Below, piece by piece: positions 31,619-37,035 of a stretch of DNA of 37,035 nucleotides; the stretch's first letter is position 1, and each line of letters begins with the position of its first letter. Both the position numbers and the translations under genes were made by a program. The notes beneath the pieces were generated by a model. The model was not told the DNA's origin. It worked only from the letters and a program-made list of their open reading frames with translations, and did not search any database. The DNA comes from CAZEVY01 sp964515555 (GTDB lineage Bacteria; Acidobacteriota; Terriglobia; Bryobacterales; Bryobacteraceae), in the NCBI GenBank assembly GCA_964515555.1, contig CAZEVY010000047.1, forward strand, positions 1-37,035. The letters run 5' to 3'.

Positions 31619-31647
31619 TTGACAGGGCTTCCGCGGGCTCGCTATCG
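31619..31647 (+). promoter_or_regulatory. Upstream, weaker promoter of rpmH
   Basis: TTGACA (31619-31624) is a perfect -35, followed after 17 bp by CTATCG (31642-31647), a poor -10. It lies just upstream of the main rpmH promoter on the same strand. Confidence 0.4.
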
Positions 31648-31650
31648 CGT

Positions 31651-31680
31651 TTGACATGGTTCGCGCGCGCTCCCTATACT
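31651..31680 (+). promoter_or_regulatory. Strong sigma-70 promoter of the rpmH operon
   Basis: TTGACA (31651-31656) and TATACT (31675-31680), 18 bp apart, are near-consensus. Transcription would start about 31687, leaving a leader of about 60 nt before rpmH, as expected for a ribosomal-protein operon. Confidence 0.82.
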
Positions 31681-31747
31681 GGAGATTCCGGATCCCACCG
31701 GACACACTTGTGTTTGCGCCCCGACATGCCGGCGCAGTTGGGGGCTT

Positions 31748-31921
31748 ATGCCGAAAAGAACCTTTCAACCAAACAACCGCAAACGGGCCAAGACGCACGG
31801 CTTCCGGGCGCGCATGAAGTCCAAGGACGGCCGCGCGGTGCTTGCGCGCCGGCGCGCCAAGGGCCGCTGGAAGCTCACCGTCAGCGACGAAAGAGCCGTC
31901 CGTCACGCGAAACTCCAGTAA
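31748..31921 (+). CDS. rpmH: Ribosomal protein L34
   Basis: L34 is a small basic protein of the large ribosomal subunit. The 57-residue sequence starts MPKRTFQPNNRKRAKTHGF, then ARMKSKDGRAVLARRRAKGR, which is the L34 signature, followed by a tail of about 17 residues (WKLTVSDERAVRHAKLQ) longer than the classic 44-47-residue protein. GGGGG lies 3-7 nt before the ATG. Its last 80 nt overlap the rnpA frame, and the longer tail may exist because of that overlap. It heads the rpmH-rnpA-yidD-yidC-khpB cluster. Confidence 0.96.
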   Translation: MPKRTFQPNNRKRAKTHGFRARMKSKDGRAVLARRRAKGRWKLTVSDERAVRHAKLQ

Positions 31922-32273
31922 CCCACCGGAAGGCCGCCGTTTCCACTATCCCAAGTCGCGCCGGCTGCTGCGGTCCAAGGATTTCCGCAAGGTATACGAT
32001 AAAGGTGTCCGCTGGAGCGAACCGCTGTTCGGCGCGGTCTGGCTGCGGGGCGAGGGCGGAATCCGGATCGGCTTCAGCGCGCCGAAAGCGCTGGGAGGAG
32101 CGGTAGTGCGCAATCGCATCCGAAGGCGGCTGCGGGAGGCGATTCGCCTGGAGGCCGGCGGATTCGCGGCGGCCGGCGACCTGGTGTTGCACCCGCGCAA
32201 GCGCGTGCTCACGGCCTCTTTCGAGGAGATTCGGAGCGAAGTGAGGAAGGTGTTGGCACGGTGCAGCCGCTGA
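31842..32273 (+). CDS. rnpA: Ribonuclease P protein component
   Basis: RnpA is the protein subunit that helps RNase P RNA trim tRNA 5' ends. The core starts PKSRRLLRSKDFRKVYDKG and contains the RNR motif VVRNRIRRRLREAIRL. The only usual start codon in this frame is TTG 31842, inside rpmH and 80 nt before its stop; between the rpmH stop and the core there is no ATG, GTG or TTG. A poor ribosome binding site (AAGGA, 14 nt upstream) precedes the TTG. This gives a 143-residue protein with an extra N-terminus. An overlapping rpmH/rnpA pair has been described in Thermus. A rarer start codon closer to the core is the alternative. Confidence 0.88.
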   Translation: MRAGAPRAAGSSPSATKEPSVTRNSSNPPEGRRFHYPKSRRLLRSKDFRKVYDKGVRWSEPLFGAVWLRGEGGIRIGFSAPKALGGAVVRNRIRRRLREAIRLEAGGFAAAGDLVLHPRKRVLTASFEEIRSEVRKVLARCSR

Positions 32274-32470
32274 TCGTCGCGATCCTGCAATTCTATAAGC
32301 GCTGGCTCTCGCCGCTTCTACCTTCGGCGTGCCGGTTCCATCCGACGTGCTCGGAGTACATGCGCGAGGCGGTCGAGCGGCATGGCGCGGCGCGCGGCGT
32401 GTGGCTCGGCCTTCGCCGGCTGGCGCGATGTCATCCACTCTGTGAAGGCGGGTTCGATCCGGTAGCATGA
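32261..32470 (+). CDS. yidD: Membrane protein insertion efficiency factor YidD
   Basis: YidD is a small amphipathic membrane-associated protein that assists YidC. The 69-residue sequence has its hallmark: FYKRWLSPLLPSACRFHPTCSEYM, then LGLRRLARCHPLCEGGFDPV, with the conserved cysteines. It starts with GTG 32261, overlapping rnpA by 13 bp, and its stop overlaps the yidC ATG by 4 bp. The order rnpA-yidD-yidC is the usual one in bacteria. Confidence 0.96.
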   Translation: MQPLIVAILQFYKRWLSPLLPSACRFHPTCSEYMREAVERHGAARGVWLGLRRLARCHPLCEGGFDPVA

Positions 32471-34188
32471 GCGATCAGCCGACCGTCAAGATCCCCAATC
32501 CGCAGGAGCCTTCCATGGAGAAGCGCCTGCTCATCGCCTTCGGGCTGATGGCGGTGTTCCTCATCGGATCGCAATACCTGTTTCCGCCGCCGGCGGCTCC
32601 GCCTCCGAAGAAGACGCCCCCGAAGGCCGCCGAGTCGGCCAAGAGGGCCGAAGGCCTCCCGGCGGAGGCCTCTCCCGGAAAGCCCAAGCCTCCCGCGGTC
32701 GCCTTACCCGGCGCGGTGTCGGCCTCCGCGGAGTCGACCTACGTCATCGATAACGGCGTCCACCGGGTGACGTTCTCCAATCGCGGCGCGACCGTCGCGA
32801 GTTGGGTCCTGACGAAGTTCCGCGATCACACCGGCAAGCCGCTCGAGCTCGTCAACCTGGCCGCCGTACCCAAGACCGGCCGCCCGTTCGCACTGCGCTT
32901 CCGCGACCGGCAGCCCTCCACCGATCCCAACCAGGCGCTCTTCCGCGCGATGCTCTCGACCGACGGCCTGGGAATCGACTTCGAGTTCTCCGACGGAAGG
33001 ACGTTCGCGAAGAAGTCCTGGCGCTTCCGCAAGGACACCTACCTGGCCCGCTTCAGCTCGGAAGCGGTCGACGCCGGGGCGCCGCTGGCACACCGCGTCG
33101 TCTGGCGCGGCGGATTCGGCGACGCCACGGTGGACAATCCCGCCAGTCTTCAGAACACGGTGTACTGGGACGCCGCCTCCGGGAAGCTCATCCTGCGATC
33201 GACCTCCGACGCCAAGAACGGACCGTTCGACGAGCGCGGCAGCTACAGCTTCGCCGGACTGCAAGACCAGTACTTCGCCGCGGTGGTGCTGCCGGAAGCG
33301 GGCGCGGCGGCGATGGGGGTGGAGACGCACCAGGACAGCGTGCCCGCGCTGCCGCAGGCCGCCGAGACGCCGCACGTCGGCGTGGCGCTGGGGGGCGAGG
33401 CGCGCAACCAGTGGTCGCTCTACGTCGGACCGAAGGACATCGATCTGCTGAGGCGCGCGCACCCGCGTCTGGAGCAACTGGTCGACTTCGGATGGTTCGC
33501 GATCATCGCCAAGCCTCTGTTTCTGGTGCTGCACTGGCTGACCGAGCAGCACATTCACAACTACGGCTGGGCCATCATCCTGCTGACGGTGGTGATCAAC
33601 TTCCTGCTGCTGCCGTTGAAGCTCTCCAGCATGAAGTCGATGAAGAAGATGCAGCAGCTTCAGCCGCAGATCGCCGCCATCAACGAGCGCTACAAGGGCC
33701 TCAGCATGCGCGATCCCAAGAAGGCGCAACAGAACGAAGAGGTGATGGGTCTGTACAAGAAGCACGGCGTGAACCCCATGGGCGGGTGCGTGCCGATGCT
33801 GCTCCAGATTCCGTTCTTCATCGCCTTCTACAAGGTGCTGACGGTGGCGCTGGAGCTGCGCGGGGCCTCCTGGCTGTGGGTCACCGACCTCTCGCGCCCC
33901 GAGCATCTTCCGATCCGCCTGCTGCCGGTGGCGATGATCGCCACGCAGTTCATCCTTCAGAAGATGACGCCCTCCACCACGGCCGACCCCATGCAGCAGC
34001 GCATCATGCTGCTGATGCCGCTGATGTTCGGCTTCATGTTCTACGGAGTGTCGAGCGGCCTGGTGCTATACTGGTTGACCAGCAATCTGGTCGGGATCGC
34101 GCAGCAGTACTACTTCAATCGCGCCGCCCGCAAGGAAGGCCCGCTGGCGGTGGAAGCGCCGAAACCGAAAAAAAGCTCCAGGAAATAG
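32467..34188 (+). CDS. yidC: Membrane protein insertase YidC
   Basis: YidC inserts and folds inner-membrane proteins, alone or with SecYEG. The 573-residue protein is the Gram-negative long form: an N-terminal span (about 18-38), a Pro/Lys-rich linker, a large periplasmic P1 domain (about 85-330), and the conserved C-terminal insertase core with spans near 360-385, 430-455 and 490-545. QIPFFIAFYKVL and GSQYLFPPP are family marks. It ends KKSSRK, a short basic tail for ribosome contact. The long form agrees with a diderm organism. Confidence 0.96.
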   Translation: MSDQPTVKIPNPQEPSMEKRLLIAFGLMAVFLIGSQYLFPPPAAPPPKKTPPKAAESAKRAEGLPAEASPGKPKPPAVALPGAVSASAESTYVIDNGVHRVTFSNRGATVASWVLTKFRDHTGKPLELVNLAAVPKTGRPFALRFRDRQPSTDPNQALFRAMLSTDGLGIDFEFSDGRTFAKKSWRFRKDTYLARFSSEAVDAGAPLAHRVVWRGGFGDATVDNPASLQNTVYWDAASGKLILRSTSDAKNGPFDERGSYSFAGLQDQYFAAVVLPEAGAAAMGVETHQDSVPALPQAAETPHVGVALGGEARNQWSLYVGPKDIDLLRRAHPRLEQLVDFGWFAIIAKPLFLVLHWLTEQHIHNYGWAIILLTVVINFLLLPLKLSSMKSMKKMQQLQPQIAAINERYKGLSMRDPKKAQQNEEVMGLYKKHGVNPMGGCVPMLLQIPFFIAFYKVLTVALELRGASWLWVTDLSRPEHLPIRLLPVAMIATQFILQKMTPSTTADPMQQRIMLLMPLMFGFMFYGVSSGLVLYWLTSNLVGIAQQYYFNRAARKEGPLAVEAPKPKKSSRK

Positions 34189-34193
34189 AGCCG

Positions 34194-34748
34194 GTGGCGA
34201 CGAGGAAATATACTGCGGAGGCGATCGGCCCGCGCATCGAGGCGTTCCTGAAGCCGCTGCTGCGCCGGATGCGCTTCCACGTCACCTTCGCGGTCTCCAA
34301 CAACGACAATCCGCATCCGGACTTCGAGAGCGCCGACGTGATGGTGCGCTTCCAGGGCGAGGACGTGCCCGATCTGCTGGCCAATCGCACCGAGGTGCTG
34401 CTGGCGCTGGAGCATCTCACGATGGAGATGCTGCACATGCCGCTCGAAGACCACTCGCGGCTGTGCTTCGACGCCAACGACTACCGCGTGCTGCGCGTCG
34501 AGGAGCTGCGCATGAGCGCGCTTTCGGCGGCGAAGCAGGTGGTGGAGTCGGCCATGCCCTTCCAGTTCGGTCCCATGACCAGCCGCGAGCGCCGCATCCT
34601 GCACCTGGCGTTGCGCAACGAAACCGGCGTGCGCAGCGAGAGCCTGGGGTCGGAGCCGTTCCGCCAGGTGGTCATCTACCCGGCCGGGATGCCGTCGATG
34701 CCCGCGCCTCCGCCTCCGGCGTTTCGACGCGGCGGCCGGCGGCGGTAG
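34194..34748 (+). CDS. KhpB/Jag-like RNA-binding protein (KH-R3H)
   Basis: This 184-residue protein follows yidC, the place of the RNA-binding protein KhpB (Jag, SpoIIIJ-associated). It has a KH-like part (about 60-110, with ALEHLTMEML) and an R3H domain (about 110-165) with the RER of TSRERRILHLAL, then a Pro/Arg-rich tail. The N-terminal Jag_N domain seems missing, replaced by about 40 residues of unrelated sequence. The start is GTG 34194, five bases after yidC; AGGAAA lies upstream. Its role is RNA binding in cell-wall and division control in other bacteria. Confidence 0.82.
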   Translation: MATRKYTAEAIGPRIEAFLKPLLRRMRFHVTFAVSNNDNPHPDFESADVMVRFQGEDVPDLLANRTEVLLALEHLTMEMLHMPLEDHSRLCFDANDYRVLRVEELRMSALSAAKQVVESAMPFQFGPMTSRERRILHLALRNETGVRSESLGSEPFRQVVIYPAGMPSMPAPPPPAFRRGGRRR

Positions 34749-34751
34749 CGA

Positions 34752-36512
34752 TTACCTTCGCTTTGCCGCGAAACTCCCGTTCGGCTGGTGAAATACCGCT
34801 TCGACCACCGCGCCCGCGGCATCCTTCTTAAACTCCACCGAGTAGCCCGTCATCCCCTCCATCGAGAACGTCCCCTCGCGGGTCGGCACCAGCGCCACCG
34901 GCGCCTGGCCGCCGACCGACACCACCAGCGTCTCGGCGTCGCGCAACGAGATGGCGGCCACCGACGGGCCGAGCGCGTAGGCCCCGGTGAACTGATCGAG
35001 GTACTTGCGATCGCGAAAAGCCGCGTCAGGCCGCCGCGGGAACACCACCGGCTTGAGCGACGCGTCGAACGGAATCGACAGGCTCTCGACGGAGCCGTCC
35101 ATCGCGGTGTGGAACTGAATCTTGCTGCGTTGCAGGGGATTCCCCGGCGACTCCGGAGCTTCAAACACGTCGTAGTGATAATGTTTGAACACCGAGGAGT
35201 GGACGTTCAGCGTCGCCTTGAGGTCGGCGCCCGACGCCTCCACGCGCACGACCCCGTAGGCCGGGTGCGCATAATCGCCGGCGTACTCGGCGATTTCGTG
35301 CGAGGGCCTGGTGTTCGGACGCCGCGGCGTGTACTGCTTCTTCTCGGCGGCCTCCTGCGCGGCCTTGCTCTGCTTCTCCTCGCCGCGGATGCGCTGCGTC
35401 CAGTCGACCGGTTCGAGGCCGAGCAGCCGGTCGAAGGTGTAGCGCGAAAGCACGCCGGGCAACTGGCTGCCGTTCGAGTTGGTGAGAATCACGGTCCCGA
35501 TGTTTTCGCCCGGCAGAAACGCCACCAGCGCGGAAAAGCCGTCGATGTTTCCGCCGTGCTGCACCAGCTTACGGCCCTGGTAGGTAGAGATCATCCAGCC
35601 CAGCCCGTAGCTGGAACTGCCGACCTCCTTGTAGCGGCTCTCGCCGGGCATCACTACCTGCGGCGCGTGCATCTGCCGCACCGAGCTTTCGGCGAGGAAC
35701 GGCTTGCCGCCATGCTTTCCGCGATCGAGCTGCATGAGCAGGTAGGCGGTCATGTCCTCGACGTTGGAGTTGATGGAGCCGGCCGGCCCGATCTCGTCGA
35801 TGTTGCGAAAGGGGATCTCCTTGATCTCCTCCTTCTCGGTGCGATAGGGAAGCGCGTAGTCGCCGGTCTTGCGCGAGTCGTTGACGGAGAGGTTGGAGGC
35901 ATTCATGCCGAGCGGCGCGAAAATGGACCTTCGCACGAGGTCCTCCCAAGGCATGTCGGCGACGCGCCCGGCGAGGTAGCCCGCCGTCATGTACATGATG
36001 TTCTGGTATTGCCAGGTGCTGCGGAAGTCCTTGCTGGGCTCGAGGTATCGCAGGCGGTCGTAGATCTGGCGGCGCGTGAGCGGCGATCCGTACCACATCA
36101 GGTCGTGGCGCGGGAGGCCGGAGCGGTGCGTGACCAGGTCGCGGGGCGTCATGCGCTCGGTGGCGGCGGCGTCGTGCATGCGGAAGTCGGGCATATAGTC
36201 GCGCACGGGCTTGTCCCATTCGAGCTTGCCCTGGTCGACCAGCAGCGCCAGAGTCACGACGGTGAACGACTTGGTCGAGGAGCCGATGGCGAACAGCGTC
36301 TTGGTCGTCACCGGGAGGTTGCCGGTGACGTTGCGGAGGCCGTAGCCTTTCGAAAGGATCGGCTTGCCGTCCTTGACGACGACGACGGCGGCGCCCGGCG
36401 CCTTCCATTCCTTCAACTGGGCGGCGACGAAGTCGTCGAAGCCGGCGAGATCGGCGGCGGCGGCCCGGAAGGCCAGAACGGTGGCGCAGAGGACGATCGA
36501 TCGGAGACGCAT
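34752..36512 (-). CDS. Secreted serine hydrolase of the beta-lactamase/PBP family
   Basis: This 586-residue exported protein has the class C beta-lactamase/EstB fold. The signal peptide is MRLRSIVLCATVLAFRAAA. The active-site SxxK is S78-S-T-K81 in GSSTKSF, the YxN motif is in WQYQNIMY and the third motif is HGGNIDGF. Residues about 390-586 form a C-terminal DUF3471-like beta domain found in many such proteins. It may be a peptidase or esterase acting on D-amino peptides; a clinical beta-lactamase function is not supported by its size and domain make-up. I chose ATG 36512 (GAAGGA at 2-7 nt upstream). Its stop lies only 3 bp from the convergent khpB stop. Confidence 0.92.
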   Translation of the reverse strand: MRLRSIVLCATVLAFRAAAADLAGFDDFVAAQLKEWKAPGAAVVVVKDGKPILSKGYGLRNVTGNLPVTTKTLFAIGSSTKSFTVVTLALLVDQGKLEWDKPVRDYMPDFRMHDAAATERMTPRDLVTHRSGLPRHDLMWYGSPLTRRQIYDRLRYLEPSKDFRSTWQYQNIMYMTAGYLAGRVADMPWEDLVRRSIFAPLGMNASNLSVNDSRKTGDYALPYRTEKEEIKEIPFRNIDEIGPAGSINSNVEDMTAYLLMQLDRGKHGGKPFLAESSVRQMHAPQVVMPGESRYKEVGSSSYGLGWMISTYQGRKLVQHGGNIDGFSALVAFLPGENIGTVILTNSNGSQLPGVLSRYTFDRLLGLEPVDWTQRIRGEEKQSKAAQEAAEKKQYTPRRPNTRPSHEIAEYAGDYAHPAYGVVRVEASGADLKATLNVHSSVFKHYHYDVFEAPESPGNPLQRSKIQFHTAMDGSVESLSIPFDASLKPVVFPRRPDAAFRDRKYLDQFTGAYALGPSVAAISLRDAETLVVSVGGQAPVALVPTREGTFSMEGMTGYSVEFKKDAAGAVVEAVFHQPNGSFAAKRR

Positions 36513-36587
36513 TCCTTCAAGGTACACGGTTGGAAGCGAAAAAACCCCGCGCAAGGCGGCGTGCCCGCTCGGAGCGGGAATCGCCGG

Positions 36588-37035
36588 TTAGCCGGCCTTC
36601 TTCCCCTGCCGCGCGACGGCCTCCATCGCCGCCCGCACCTTCTCCGGGTCGCCGAGGTAGTAGCTGCGGATCGGATTCAGCGTCTCGTCGAGCTCGTAAA
36701 CCAGCGGCATGCCGGTGGGGATGTTCAACTCCACGATTTCGCTCTCGGGCACATCGTCGAGATACTTCACCAGCGCCCGCAGGCTGTTGCCGTGCGCGGC
36801 GATGAGCACCCGCTGGCCGGCGCAGATGGCGGGAGCGATGGTCTCGTGCCAGTAGGGGAGGAACCGCGCGACCGTGTCCTTGAGGCACTCGGTGAGCGGA
36901 AGGTCGGCCGGGGCCAGCGACGCATAGCGGGGATCGCGTCCGGGAAAACGCTCGTCGGCGGAATCGAGCGCAGGCGGGGGGATATCGTAGCTGCGTCGCC
37001 AGATTTTCACCTGTGCCTCTCCGTATTTCGCCGCC
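36588..37035 (-). CDS. gpmA: 2,3-bisphosphoglycerate-dependent phosphoglycerate mutase, C-terminal part
   Basis: This enzyme interconverts 2- and 3-phosphoglycerate in glycolysis. The right edge of the window cuts the gene, leaving about 149 C-terminal residues. They begin AAKYGEAQVKIWRRSYD, which is the family's conserved middle, and contain the second catalytic histidine in LIAAHGNSLRALVKYL, then ELNIPTGMPLVYELDE and a QGKKAG tail. The first histidine (RHGxS) lies outside. The missing start is on the minus strand beyond 37035. Confidence 0.96.
   Translation of the reverse strand, partial: AAKYGEAQVKIWRRSYDIPPPALDSADERFPGRDPRYASLAPADLPLTECLKDTVARFLPYWHETIAPAICAGQRVLIAAHGNSLRALVKYLDDVPESEIVELNIPTGMPLVYELDETLNPIRSYYLGDPEKVRAAMEAVARQGKKAG

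Noticed and set aside
34752..36512. The SxxK hydrolase as an antibiotic-resistance beta-lactamase
   Set aside because: Its 586-residue length and C-terminal DUF3471-like domain fit the broad EstB/PBP-like hydrolases. Nothing in the context points to resistance.

Overview
The window is about 37 kb of GC-rich, densely coding bacterial chromosome. It probably comes from an acidobacterium of the Bryobacterales/Solibacter type. The pointers are a secreted protein with a TIGR03437-type domain (a family known mainly from Acidobacteria), several secreted proteins without clear families, a PQQ-like propeller that opens with the WPQWRGP motif, a large S9 peptidase and an ECF sigma/anti-sigma/secreted-protein trio. 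I see no phage, insertion sequence or CRISPR array. No gene-free stretch exceeds 300 bp; the longest are 31546-31747 and 8447-8636.

Left part (1-8.5 kb). A cut signal-peptide gene lies at the left edge on the minus strand. It is followed by a minus-strand operon for lipoyl metabolism: lpdA (E3), lipB (octanoyltransferase) and a 2-oxo acid dehydrogenase E2, so the enzyme that starts lipoylation is encoded with its substrate. An orphan HicB-like gene follows, then a minus-strand polysaccharide ABC exporter (permease plus ATPase). A large secreted S9 peptidase is divergent from the exporter.

Middle (8.5-21 kb). A Uma2-like remnant is followed by a stand-alone ClpB-D2-like AAA+ ATPase. Next come two overlapping enolase-superfamily genes, the first lacking key catalytic residues, and the TIGR03437 protein. 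On the minus strand are a thiolase, a DUF35 OB-fold protein and an aminotransferase. The ECF sigma factor, its zinc-binding anti-sigma factor and a secreted protein run the other way. A minus-strand tRNA-Tyr/tRNA-Thr pair and a secreted hypothetical follow.

Right part (21-37 kb). A minus-strand operon encodes a secreted TPR-like protein, an MFS transporter and one long polypeptide joining a glycosyltransferase to a RimI-like acetyltransferase, followed by a YdcH-like protein. A HigB/HigA pair has an apparently frameshifted toxin N-terminus. Two unknown proteins come next; the 507-residue one lies behind a perfect TATAAT. UDP-glucose/GDP-mannose dehydrogenase and a PQQ-like propeller are on the minus strand. 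The conserved cluster rpmH-rnpA-yidD-yidC-khpB has overlapping genes; rnpA has no usual start codon outside rpmH. A serine hydrolase and a cut gpmA close the window.

A theme of the window is that many genes have a -10-like hexamer only 6-8 nt before the start codon and no Shine-Dalgarno sequence, which suggests frequent leaderless transcripts. The most notable items are the glycosyltransferase-acetyltransferase fusion, the rpmH/rnpA overlap, the leaderless promoter set, the degenerate/intact enolase pair and the decayed HigB.
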